Shown here in pieces: positions 53,946 through 64,000 of a stretch of DNA of 64,000 nt (the first letter of the stretch is position 1; every line of letters begins with the position of its first letter). The notes below the pieces were generated by a model. The model did no database searches. It was not told the DNA's origin and saw only the letters and a program-made list of their open reading frames with translations. The position numbers and the translations under genes were made by a program. The DNA is from Salinicoccus kekensis (GTDB taxonomy: Bacteria > Bacillota > Bacilli > Staphylococcales > Salinicoccaceae), in the NCBI RefSeq assembly GCF_900220995.1, contig NZ_OBQF01000007.1, positions 62,001-126,000 on the forward strand. Direction: 5' to 3'.

Positions 53946-55061
53946 TCAGGCCTGCCTCTGTCTTGCATCCCCTGCGCGTCTCAGTGCTTCACCGATGTTA
54001 CGGACGCACAGCATCAGCAATAAAATCATCAATGCCGCAGGCAGCCAGATCCACCATCTGTTCTGCAATGTCTGCGTCTGTGTGGCATAAGCGAGCAGTG
54101 TGCCGAGCGATGGATAATCTTCCGGGAAGCCGAAACCGAGGAACGAGAGACCCGATTCGATTCCGATGTTCGCCGCAAGTGACAGCGTGGCGTTCACTAT
54201 GATGATCCCCACCAGGTTCGGCATGAGCTGGCTGAAGATGATTTTGGCAGGTGAACTTCCGAGCGTCTTCGATGCATTGATGTAATCCAGTTCTTTTTCC
54301 TGCAGTGCCAATGAACGGATCAGCCTTGCCGTACCCATCCACAGGAATGCCGCCATGATCGCACTGAATGTCCAGATGTCATAGGACGGTACGATTGTTA
54401 CGAAAACGATGACGATCATCAGGAACGGCAGTACAAGGAAGAAATCGACGACACGCATCAGTGCGTTGTCGAACTGGCCGCCGAAGTATCCTGAAACGAG
54501 GCCGTAGACGATGCCGAATCCGACGCTCATGAGCGTCACAAGGAACCCTATGGCGAGCGAGTTCCGGGTGCCAATGATCAGCTGGCCGAATATGTCACGG
54601 CCGCCGTAGTCCGTCCCCAGCCTGAATTCCTCATTCGGCGGCTGGTTGATCGCAAACAGGTCGACGAATACAATCTGTGCCTGGTCGAGGAACATCGTCA
54701 GGCCGAATACATAAGCCGTGATCGCGGTGAACAGTATCAGTGAAAATAGAGCGAGCTTATCCGCTATCATCTCCTGGACGATCACTTTCCATCCGGGTGT
54801 ACTCTTCGGCAGCGTCTTGTAATCCAGGCCGCCGTGATCACCTGCGCCCGGCGGCATATCGGATTTCATATGCGTCGACATTTCCGTTCCGCCGTAGATC
54901 CTGTCATCCCGTCTGTTTCCGTAAGGATCGGCGCTGCCCGAATCGCGGCTCGTGCTCTGTTCGGCACTGGCCGCACGGTGCCTTTGGGCCTCCTTTTCGC
55001 GAGATGCTTCAGTCTGAGCTTCGTGTTCTTCTTTATTCAAATCTTCATCTTTCCGACTCAT
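53946..55061 (-). CDS. oppC: oligopeptide ABC transporter permease OppC
   Basis: 371 residues. A hydrophilic N-terminus of about 90 residues, rich in Glu, Arg and Ser, precedes six membrane segments; the EAA loop is ALQEKELDYINASKTLGSSPAKIIFSQLMPN near 257-287. Family members are about 300 residues, so the N-terminal extension is long. Pairs with OppB. Confidence 0.93.
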   Translation of the reverse strand: MSRKDEDLNKEEHEAQTEASREKEAQRHRAASAEQSTSRDSGSADPYGNRRDDRIYGGTEMSTHMKSDMPPGAGDHGGLDYKTLPKSTPGWKVIVQEMIADKLALFSLILFTAITAYVFGLTMFLDQAQIVFVDLFAINQPPNEEFRLGTDYGGRDIFGQLIIGTRNSLAIGFLVTLMSVGFGIVYGLVSGYFGGQFDNALMRVVDFFLVLPFLMIVIVFVTIVPSYDIWTFSAIMAAFLWMGTARLIRSLALQEKELDYINASKTLGSSPAKIIFSQLMPNLVGIIIVNATLSLAANIGIESGLSFLGFGFPEDYPSLGTLLAYATQTQTLQNRWWIWLPAALMILLLMLCVRNIGEALRRAGDARQRQA

Positions 55062-55076
55062 TTTACATCCCCCTCC

Positions 55077-56039
55077 CTACTTAATCCTGATCCTTGGATC
55101 GACGATGCTCAGAATGATGTCAGACAGCAATGCACCGAGGATTGTCAAAAATCCGTAAAATAAGATCAATACGTTTGCGACACTGAAGTCACGCGTCGAT
55201 ATCGACTCGAGGAACAGCGCGCCCATGCCCGGATATGCGTAGACCCACTCGATGAAGATCGAGCCGCCGAGCAGTCCGACGAGTTCATACCCGAAGAATG
55301 CAGCAATCGGGATGATCGCATTCCTGAAAATGTGCTTCAAGTACAATGCGGCCGATTTCACACCTTTGGCGCGGGCGAGCATGACATAGTCCTTCTGCTG
55401 CGCTTCGATGACGCCGCTCCTGAGATACTGCACGGTGCCGACGAGGCCGATCAGGGCGATCGAGAAGCTCGGCAGTATCAGGTGGTTTATTTTGCTGAGT
55501 ATATAATCGATGGAGCCGGGTTCAAGCCCCGCTCCGACACTCCCGTTCGTCGGGAAGACCCCGAAATGGTAGCCGAAGATCCACAGCAGCACGAGGCCGA
55601 AGACGAACGTGGGCGTCGCGAATCCCAAATATGTGTAGCCTGTGATCACGGAATCCAAAAGGGAGTCTTTGTAGCGGCCGGAAATGAGGCCCAAAGGAAT
55701 CCCGATCAGATAGATGATGATCACCGAGAAAAGTGACAGCCAGACCGTGTTCATCAGACGGTCGCCGATGACATCGAGCACCGGACGCTGGTGGAAGATC
55801 GAATTGCCGAAATCTCCCTGGAACATCGCCACGACCCAGTCCCTGTATTGTATGTACCATGGGTTATCAAGTCCGAGTGCTTCCCGACGCGCCTGGATGG
55901 CCTCTGCAGGAATCGACGGGTCAATCAGTCCGGACAATGCATCGCCCGGCATCAGCGAGCCCAGGAAAAAGACAAGGATACTCAACAGGACGAGCTGTGG
56001 AAAAGTGATCAGTAATCTTCTCAAAGTAAATTTAATCAT
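55077..56039 (-). CDS. oppB: oligopeptide ABC transporter permease OppB
   Basis: 320 residues, six membrane segments, EAA loop QQKDYVMLARAKGVKSAALYLKHIFRNAIIP near 212. N-terminal LRRLLITFPQLVLLSILVFFLGSLMPGD is the usual OppB/DppB start. 15 bp before oppC, 6 bp after oppF. Confidence 0.94.
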   Translation of the reverse strand: MIKFTLRRLLITFPQLVLLSILVFFLGSLMPGDALSGLIDPSIPAEAIQARREALGLDNPWYIQYRDWVVAMFQGDFGNSIFHQRPVLDVIGDRLMNTVWLSLFSVIIIYLIGIPLGLISGRYKDSLLDSVITGYTYLGFATPTFVFGLVLLWIFGYHFGVFPTNGSVGAGLEPGSIDYILSKINHLILPSFSIALIGLVGTVQYLRSGVIEAQQKDYVMLARAKGVKSAALYLKHIFRNAIIPIAAFFGYELVGLLGGSIFIEWVYAYPGMGALFLESISTRDFSVANVLILFYGFLTILGALLSDIILSIVDPRIRIK

Positions 56040-56045
56040 GGCTCA

Positions 56046-56981
56046 TCAACCTTTCACCGGCAACGCAGCTTTATGCGTTTCGGAAATTGCCCTAAGCGGG
56101 AAAACACGGCCGTCTTCATCCAGATATTCGGCGAAATGCTGGTCGTACTCCTCTTTGATCTGCCTGCGGAGCTGCATGTTCCGCTCCACCTTGTCCACAT
56201 TCGTATCGGGAATCGCGGCGATCAGACGCTTGGTGTAGATATGCTGGGGGTTGTTGAATATCTCTTCGGCAGTGCCCTCCTCCACCAGGCGCCCCTGGTA
56301 CATGATGCCGATATGCTGGCACATGTGCCGCACAACCCCGAGATCATGCGCAATGAAGAGCATCGTCAAATCCATGTCCTGCTGGATTTCCTGCATGAAG
56401 TTCAGGACCTGCGCCTGAACGGAGACGTCGAGTGCCGAGACGGGCTCATCGGCGATGATCAGCTTCGGATTCAGCGCAATCGCACGTGCGACCCCGATCC
56501 TCTGCCGCTGACCGCCCGAGAACTCATGCGGGAATTTATACAGCGAGCCCGGCGGCAGGCCCACCCTGTCCAGCAGCTTCAGCACTTCTTCAATCAAATC
56601 ACTCTTCGACAATTTCTCATAATTCTTCAAAGGCTCGGCGACGATGTCGAATACCCGTTTCCGCACATTCAATGAAGAGTACGGATCCTGGAATATCATC
56701 TGTATATCCCTGTGGACTCCGATCTTCTTCCCCTTGCCGCTCAATTTCTCCCCCTGGAAATAAATATCCCCTTCAGTGATTTCATTCAGGCCCATCACCG
56801 CCTTGCCCGTCGTCGTCTTGCCGGACCCGGATTCCCCGACCAGCCCGTAAGTCGTGCCTCTGGGTATTGCGATGCTCACCCCGTCGACGGCCCTCACATG
56901 ATCTTTCACCGTGTTGAAGAAGCCGCCCTTGATCGGGAAATGCACTTTCAAATCATTGATTTCCAACAGATTTGCGCTCAT
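56046..56981 (-). CDS. oppF: oligopeptide ABC transporter ATPase OppF
   Basis: 311 residues. Walker A GESGSGKTT near 50-58, signature FSGGQRQRIGVARAI near 153, Walker B LIIADEPVSALD near 174. C-terminal OppF domain VEEGTAEEIFNNPQHIYTKRLIAAIP. Overlaps oppD by four bases (ATGA). Confidence 0.95.
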   Translation of the reverse strand: MSANLLEINDLKVHFPIKGGFFNTVKDHVRAVDGVSIAIPRGTTYGLVGESGSGKTTTGKAVMGLNEITEGDIYFQGEKLSGKGKKIGVHRDIQMIFQDPYSSLNVRKRVFDIVAEPLKNYEKLSKSDLIEEVLKLLDRVGLPPGSLYKFPHEFSGGQRQRIGVARAIALNPKLIIADEPVSALDVSVQAQVLNFMQEIQQDMDLTMLFIAHDLGVVRHMCQHIGIMYQGRLVEEGTAEEIFNNPQHIYTKRLIAAIPDTNVDKVERNMQLRRQIKEEYDQHFAEYLDEDGRVFPLRAISETHKAALPVKG

Positions 56982-58027
56982 CGTCCGACGCCCCCTTCTT
57001 CCATCTGAAGTGCTTCAACCCGCTTCTCCATCTCCCCGTGCCCCATTGAAGTATCAAGATAGAAATCCTGATAGCATGTGCATCTCACAAGGTGCCCCGG
57101 TTCGACTTCGCGGAGCTTCGGCTGATGTTCATGCGCCTCTTCCGGGATCCACGGGATCCTCGGTGCGAATCTGCAGCCTTCGCGGTCCATCTTGTTCAGG
57201 GCCGGGACGACGCCCTGGATCACATGCAGCTTGCTGCCGAGCTGCTCTTCAGACGGCAGCGAGTTCAACAGCGAGCGTGTATACGGATGTTTCGGGTTCT
57301 TGAAGAGTTCCCTCACCGGTGCAACTTCCACGATCTGCCCGGCATACATCACCGCAACCCTGTCCGCCATCTCAGCGACGACGCCAAGGTCGTGGGTGAT
57401 GAGTAAGACACCGGAGCCGAGGTCGTCCTGCAGTTCCCGGATCAAATCCAGTATCTGCGCCTGGATCGTCACATCGAGTGCCGTCGTCGGCTCATCCGCG
57501 ATGAGGAGCTTCGGCCGGTTGGCTATGGCTATGGCGATCACCACACGCTGGCGCATTCCTCCTGAGAGTTCATGCGGATAGTTTTCAGCCACCCTCTCCG
57601 GGCGCGGGATGCCCACTTTTTCCAACAATTCGATCGTATACAGCTCGCGCCCGCTTTTCCTGACCGTGCCGTGGATCTTCAGCGTCTCCTGGATCTGATG
57701 CTTGATCTTCATCAACGGGTTCAGTGCGGTCATCGGGTCCTGGAAAATCATCGCAATATCCCCGCCGCGTATCCTATTCATCTGACGCTCGTTGTTTTTC
57801 AGTATATCCTTCCCCTGGAATAAAACTTCCCCGCTCACCCGGGCGTGGCGATGCAGCCCCATAAGAGAAAAGGCTGTCGCGCTTTTGCCTGACCCGGATT
57901 CCCCGACAAGCGCGAGCACTTCATTTTCCCTGATCCTTATGCTGACATCATCAACGGCCGGATAATATTCCCCGTCTATTTTGAATGAAGTCGTTAAATT
58001 GTTCGCTTCCAAAAGATATTCAGACAT
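56978..58027 (-). CDS. oppD: oligopeptide ABC transporter ATPase OppD
   Basis: 349 residues. Walker [11 protein letters not shown] near 41-50, signature [15 protein letters not shown] near 154, Walker [13 protein letters not shown] near 174. First gene of the operon; order D-F-B-C then A differs from the B-C-D-F-A order of staphylococcal opp3, so this operon was rearranged or is a different opp type inserted at the same locus. Confidence 0.95.
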   Translation of the reverse strand: MSEYLLEANNLTTSFKIDGEYYPAVDDVSIRIRENEVLALVGESGSGKSATAFSLMGLHRHARVSGEVLFQGKDILKNNERQMNRIRGGDIAMIFQDPMTALNPLMKIKHQIQETLKIHGTVRKSGRELYTIELLEKVGIPRPERVAENYPHELSGGMRQRVVIAIAIANRPKLLIADEPTTALDVTIQAQILDLIRELQDDLGSGVLLITHDLGVVAEMADRVAVMYAGQIVEVAPVRELFKNPKHPYTRSLLNSLPSEEQLGSKLHVIQGVVPALNKMDREGCRFAPRIPWIPEEAHEHQPKLREVEPGHLVRCTCYQDFYLDTSMGHGEMEKRVEALQMEEGGVGR

Positions 58028-58497
58028 TCCTCATCCCTCTTTCAACATTACTTGGTTTAGGCATTCATAAAACAGAATATTCAAATAATTATTCCCGTAT
58101 GATTTTACAGGATTTCATATTTGAATGCACCCTTCATCCCGCATTTCACAATGTCATTGAAACTATGTGATTTTGGAATTGGCGGATTATTCTAAAATCA
58201 GCCGGTTATGTATAGCATAGTGGTTTGAATACATATTTTCAACGCCGCCCGCCAACGCTGTTTGTATATACATCCGACTCCAATATACACCACCGTATAT
58301 TTATTTTCAATCTCTTATTGGAGGCGGAAGCCCCACTATTGAAAACGGTTGCAAAAATATGCTTATATCCCAGCGTTTCACAAAGATATTGTGAAATAAA
58401 TATTTATCTGAAGTTTTTACATTACGGCATGTATACTTTTCGGCGGTTTTATATTATGATATAAACTAGCTAAATATGTTTAGGAGTTGTCACTTCC
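58028..58497. promoter_or_regulatory. oppD / yjzD-glp divergent region with CcpA cre site
   Basis: This 470-bp AT-rich gap holds no ORF. TTGAAAACGGTTGCAA (58339-58354) matches the cre consensus WTGNAANCGNWNNCW at every fixed position. TATACT at 58432-58437 with CTGAAG 18 bp upstream is a possible + strand promoter for the yjzD-like gene and glpP. Carbon catabolite control of glycerol use is expected in Firmicutes. Confidence 0.6.
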
Positions 58498-58683
58498 ATG
58501 AAATATATCGTTACATTCGTCTGGGCACTCATGCTGACGCAAATGGTCAACTTCATATTGAACAGTCTTGCCGGCGGCGGCCCGTACAGCTTCATGAGCG
58601 GGATACTGCTTGCCGTACTGATCACGTTGACTGTCTTCATACTTGATATCATGATGAAAGACCCCAACGAGACTGCTGAATGA
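58498..58683 (+). CDS. YjzD-like DUF2929 small membrane protein
   Basis: 61 residues with two membrane segments (about 3-25 and 30-52). MKYIVTFVWALMLTQMVNFIL and the SFMSGILLAV turn resemble the DUF2929 (YjzD) family of Bacillales; function unknown. TAGGAG site. A strong terminator follows, so it may be transcribed alone. Confidence 0.75.
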   Translation: MKYIVTFVWALMLTQMVNFILNSLAGGGPYSFMSGILLAVLITLTVFILDIMMKDPNETAE

Positions 58684-58695
58684 CAGCAGCGGACG

Positions 58696-58730
58696 ATCCC
58701 CTGCCTTCTTCGGCAGGGGATTTTATTTAA
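58696..58730 (+). terminator. terminator after the yjzD-like gene
   Basis: Perfect stem ATCCCCTGCC / GGCAGGGGAT around TTCTTC, followed by TTTATTT. It lies only 25 bp before glpP. Confidence 0.85.
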
Positions 58731-58754
58731 AAATAAATTAAACAGAGGTTGAAA

Positions 58755-59291
58755 ATGACAAACATCCTGCCGGCAGTACGTTCACTGAAGGATTTCGAAA
58801 AACTTGTCGACAGTCCCTACAAGGAACTCGCACTGCTCGATATCCATATCGGCCATCTTGAAAGCCATATGAAGACGATGCATGACCACGGCTTCAAAGT
58901 ATACATCCACCTGGACCTGATCAGGGGGCTTTCCGTCAGCACCGAGGCGCTCGAATTCATCCAGCAGAACTTCAAGCCGTACGGCATCATCACTACCCGG
59001 GGGAAGATGGTCAGCAAGGCGAAATCGCTTAAGATGAAGACGATACTGCGCGTATTCCTGATCGATTCCGCTTCGGTTGAAAAAAGCATCGAGCTGATCA
59101 GACAGACGGAGCCGGATCTGATAGAAGTCCTCCCCGGAACCGTGCCGAAGATGATCCATTTCTTCAGCAATGTACAAAATGTCGATGTGATCGCAGGCGG
59201 ACTGATAGAAACCGTCCAGGAAGTGGAGCATGCCATCCAGGCCGGCGCGAAATTCGTGACGACCTCTAAGACGGATCTCTGGTTCAGATAA
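58755..59291 (+). CDS. glpP: glycerol-3-phosphate responsive antiterminator GlpP
   Basis: 178 residues with the TIM-barrel-like GlpP fold (LPAVRSLKDFEKLVDSPYKELALLDIHIGHL near 5-35; IELIRQTEPDLIEVLPGTVPKMI near 113; VDVIAGGLIETVQEVEHAIQAGA near 144). With bound glycerol-3-phosphate it binds the glp leader RNA and lets polymerase pass a terminator. ATG at 58755; the TTG six bases earlier is unlikely. A matching terminator sits in the glpF leader. Confidence 0.94.
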   Translation: MTNILPAVRSLKDFEKLVDSPYKELALLDIHIGHLESHMKTMHDHGFKVYIHLDLIRGLSVSTEALEFIQQNFKPYGIITTRGKMVSKAKSLKMKTILRVFLIDSASVEKSIELIRQTEPDLIEVLPGTVPKMIHFFSNVQNVDVIAGGLIETVQEVEHAIQAGAKFVTTSKTDLWFR

Positions 59292-59299
59292 GCTCGTAT

Positions 59300-59328
59300 T
59301 TGACATTTTACGGCAGCGAGGTTATATT
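59300..59328 (+). promoter_or_regulatory. glpF-glpK-glpD promoter
   Basis: Consensus TTGACA (59300-59305), a 17-bp spacer and TATATT (59323-59328). Start predicted near 59335. Confidence 0.9.
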
Positions 59329-59358
59329 TTAAACAAGTTAATAGTTACGGAGAAGCAG

Positions 59359-59402
59359 AGCCCGCATTTATAGTGTTCCTACTATAAGTGCGGGCTTTTT
59401 TA
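59359..59402 (+). terminator. glpF leader terminator, target of GlpP antitermination
   Basis: 16-bp stem from AGCCCGCATTTATAGT to ACTATAAGTGCGGGCT (one G-T pair) around GTTCCT, followed by TTTTTT. It lies between the promoter and glpF, about 25 nt after the start of transcription, so default transcription ends here and GlpP is needed for read-through. Confidence 0.92.
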
Positions 59403-59435
59403 GTAGCTGTTGGCAAAAACAAAGGAGGAAAAGTA

Positions 59436-61788
<2,353 letters not shown>

Positions 61789-61834
61789 ATGGTTTGATTC
61801 AGAGAGATAGACCGATCATTTAGGAGGAGTAGTA

Positions 61835-63496
61835 ATGTTGAATACGTTAACGAGAAAAGATCAGCTGGAACATATGGAGAAAGTCGATTATGACCTCGTT
61901 GTCGTCGGCGGCGGGATCACCGGCGCCGGAGTCGCACTGGATGCGGCAAAACGCGGCATGAAAGTCGCTTTGGTGGAAATGCAGGATTTTGCTGCAGGCA
62001 CTTCCAGCCGGAGCACGAAGCTTGTGCACGGCGGACTGCGTTATTTGAAACAGATGCAGATCGGTGTCGTCAGGGCCACGGGGGTCGAGCGCGCAATCGT
62101 CTACGAAAACGGTCCGCATGTGACCACACCGGAATGGATGCTGCTGCCGTTCCATAAAGGCGGCACATACGGTGAGATGATGACGAGCATCGGCCTGAAA
62201 GCATACGATTTCCTCGCCAGGGTGAAAAAAGGCGAGCGCCGGCAGATGCTCTCCGTCGACGACGTGAGGGAAAAAGAACCCCTCGTCAAAACCGACGGAC
62301 TGCTCGGCGGCGGATATTACGTCGAGTACAAGACCGATGATGCACGTCTTACAATCGAGGTCATGAAGAAAGCGGCCGAGTTTGGCGCCGACCCGGTCAA
62401 CTATATGAAGGCCACCGGCTTCGTCTATGATAAGGGCCAGGTCGTCGGCATACGTGCACATGACCTGCTGGATGACAGAGAATACCAGATACTCGGCCGC
62501 CGTGTCGTCAATGCGACGGGGCCATGGGTGGATGAAGTGCGTGAGAATGATCCGGCATCGAAGGAGATCAAGAAGAACATCGTCCTCTCCAAAGGTGTCC
62601 ATATCGTCTTCGATGGGGAAGACTTTCCGCTCCGCCAGGCCGTTTATTTCGATACGGAAAACGACGGACGCATGATGTTTGCCATACCGCGGAACGGTAA
62701 GACGTATGTCGGCACGACCGACACGTTCTATGACGAAAACATCGCAAAACCGATTGCGACACAGGAGGATCGGGATTACCTCCTCGCCAACGTCAATTAT
62801 ATGTTCCCCGGGCTCGACCTTAAGGATGAGGATATAGAATCCAGCTGGGCAGGGATCCGGCCGCTCATACAGGCGCCCGGCAAAGGACCATCGGAGCTCT
62901 CCCGGAAAGATGAGATATGGGTCTCCGACAGCAAGCTGATCAACATCGCAGGCGGAAAGCTGACGGGGTACCGCCATATGGCTGAAGAGATCGTCGATCT
63001 GGTCGCAGATGAATTGAAGAAGGAATACGGCTTGAAATTCAAGCCGAGCGATACGGAAAACCAGGTGATTTCAGGCGGTGACGTCGGCGGCAGCGACAAC
63101 TTCGAGGCGTTTGTGGAAACCACTGCAGCCAAAGCCGGTGCATTCGGCCTGAGCTACGAGGAAGGCCGGGAAATCGCCCGGACGTACGGCAGCAATGCAG
63201 AAGAGATCTATAAGCTCGCGAGCGTCGTGACGGATGAGAACCCGTACGGCCTCCCTCCCGTCGAATACGCTAAAGTCATCTACAGCATACAGAATGAAAT
63301 GGTCGCAAAACCGACCGACTACTTCGTCCGCCGCACGGGGGAGCTTTATTTCAACGTCCGTGAAGTCGAAAAACACAAAGACGGCGTCCTTTCACTCATG
63401 CAGGACACACTCGGCTGGAGTGACGGCGTGAAGCGTGAAATGGAGGAGGAACTTGACCTCGCCCTCCGGAATGCAATTGGATATTTAGTGAAATAA
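61835..63496 (+). CDS. glpD: aerobic glycerol-3-phosphate dehydrogenase
   Basis: 553 residues. FAD loop [20 protein letters not shown] near 23-42, [17 protein letters not shown] near 57, and [14 protein letters not shown] near 371. It oxidises glycerol-3-phosphate at the membrane and feeds quinone, and so the terminal oxidases. TAGGAGGAG site. No separate leader terminator, so expressed by read-through from glpFK. Confidence 0.96.
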   Translation: MLNTLTRKDQLEHMEKVDYDLVVVGGGITGAGVALDAAKRGMKVALVEMQDFAAGTSSRSTKLVHGGLRYLKQMQIGVVRATGVERAIVYENGPHVTTPEWMLLPFHKGGTYGEMMTSIGLKAYDFLARVKKGERRQMLSVDDVREKEPLVKTDGLLGGGYYVEYKTDDARLTIEVMKKAAEFGADPVNYMKATGFVYDKGQVVGIRAHDLLDDREYQILGRRVVNATGPWVDEVRENDPASKEIKKNIVLSKGVHIVFDGEDFPLRQAVYFDTENDGRMMFAIPRNGKTYVGTTDTFYDENIAKPIATQEDRDYLLANVNYMFPGLDLKDEDIESSWAGIRPLIQAPGKGPSELSRKDEIWVSDSKLINIAGGKLTGYRHMAEEIVDLVADELKKEYGLKFKPSDTENQVISGGDVGGSDNFEAFVETTAAKAGAFGLSYEEGREIARTYGSNAEEIYKLASVVTDENPYGLPPVEYAKVIYSIQNEMVAKPTDYFVRRTGELYFNVREVEKHKDGVLSLMQDTLGWSDGVKREMEEELDLALRNAIGYLVK

Positions 63497-63516
63497 AACT
63501 TCATATCCTCTTTACA

Positions 63517-63541
63517 CCCTGCCTTCCAGCGGGGTTTTTTC
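63517..63541 (+). terminator. glp operon terminator
   Basis: Stem CCCTGC / GCGGGG around CTTCCA followed by TTTTTTC. Confidence 0.7.
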
Positions 63542-63655
63542 ATGCGGGGACTTGTGGTTATCCGGCGCGCGATGGATGACAGGACCACCTATATTTGATT
63601 ATGATGAAGGGGATACCTTTTATTTTGATGATAATCTTTAACAGGAGTGGAGATA

Positions 63656-64000
63656 ATGAACGATACAGAAGAAATGTATGACATCACCATCATCGGCGGC
63701 GGGCCGACCGGACTGTTCACGGCCTTCTACGGCGGGATGCGCCAGGCGAAAGTTAAGATCATGGACAGCCTGCCGGAGCTCGGCGGCCAGCTGACCGCAC
63801 TTTACCCCGAGAAATATATTTACGACGTCGCGGGTTTCCCGAAGATCCGGGCGCAGGAACTCATAGATAACCTGACCGACCAGATGGACATGTTCGATCC
63901 GACCGTCGTGCTCGGCCAGTCGGTCGAACAGCTGGAAAAGCAGGAGGACGGGACTTTCCGCATCGTCACCGATTCCGAAATCCATCATTCCAAAACCATC
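63656..64000 (+). CDS. ferredoxin/flavodoxin-NADP reductase (YumC type), 3' part outside window
   Basis: First 115 codons. FAD loop [20 protein letters not shown] near 11-30, then [21 protein letters not shown] near 42-62 and AQELIDNL, the pattern of the thioredoxin-reductase-like ferredoxin-NADP reductases of Firmicutes. The redox-active CxxC of true thioredoxin reductases would lie further on and is not in view. AGGAGTGGAG site. The gene runs off the right edge. Confidence 0.88.
   Translation, partial: MNDTEEMYDITIIGGGPTGLFTAFYGGMRQAKVKIMDSLPELGGQLTALYPEKYIYDVAGFPKIRAQELIDNLTDQMDMFDPTVVLGQSVEQLEKQEDGTFRIVTDSEIHHSKTI

Noticed and set aside
61847-62977. 376-codon open frame antisense to glpD
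   Set aside because: It lies wholly inside glpD, whose frame has all family motifs; long antisense frames are a by-product of G+C-rich codon use. The same applies to 1536-2441 opposite the LCP gene and 9351-10139 opposite the metallophosphatase.

Overview
The window looks like chromosomal backbone of a moderately halophilic member of the Staphylococcaceae, most likely Salinicoccus or a close relative. Gene content and order follow the Staphylococcus aureus neighbourhood: murE-prfC, ltaA, htrA, fabI, mgtE, nadK-relQ-CYTH-globin-yjbH, pepF-coiA-mecA-spxA-trpS, fabF-fabH, opp. However, G+C is clearly higher and the proteins are rich in Asp and Glu. Genus placement is inference from gene order and composition. 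No rRNA, tRNA, prophage or insertion sequence was seen.

Layout. 1-3002: end of an exopolysaccharide locus (capB, capA) divergent from an LCP-family ligase. 3023-8740: small conserved genes, a MarR regulator, an unusual membrane zincin, and a competence-control cluster (comK divergent from a SigH/ComX-like sigma factor, then a YkvS-like protein and a NERD nuclease). 9201-22303: a degenerate metallophosphatase, a Ktr potassium channel, HtrA, TerC behind a manganese (yybP-ykoY) riboswitch, prfC-murE, ltaA, galU, tatC. 22491-31684: a GMC oxidoreductase with a Tat-signal subunit, an M23 lysin-like protein, a self-regulated TetR/ABC exporter operon, and small enzymes. 32121-37942: fabI, mgtE, nadK, relQ, CYTH, globin, yjbH. 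38052-42740: a CRP-type regulator and a ba3-type terminal oxidase operon with its assembly factors. 43125-58027: pepF-coiA, mecA, spxA, trpS, fabHF and an oligopeptide permease. 58498-64000: yjzD-like, the glp regulon (glpP-glpF-glpK-glpD) and the start of a ferredoxin-NADP reductase.

The most striking structure lies outside genes. Seven intergenic arrays carry tandem hairpin units with a period of exactly 41 bp. The units fall into three sequence families (A: AACGG..CCGTT arms; B: ATCGCTCA..TGAGCGAT arms; C: a perfect 13-bp stem). Families A and B occur side by side in mixed arrays, arm changes are often compensated on the other side, and every one of the roughly 55 units reads in the same direction on the + strand whatever the flanking genes do. 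All arrays sit at 3' ends of genes, and most lie between convergent genes.

Regulatory signals readable in the sequence connect genes across the window. A TGTGA-N6-TCACA operator at about -41.5 of the oxidase promoter fits the RETVxR recognition helix of the regulator encoded just past the oxidase operon. FapR-type boxes precede both fabI and fabHF. A terminator sits in the glpF leader next to the antiterminator gene glpP. A nearly identical 52-nt leader (46 of 52 positions) precedes coiA and the NERD nuclease gene, suggesting that the latter belongs to a competence-like regulon.
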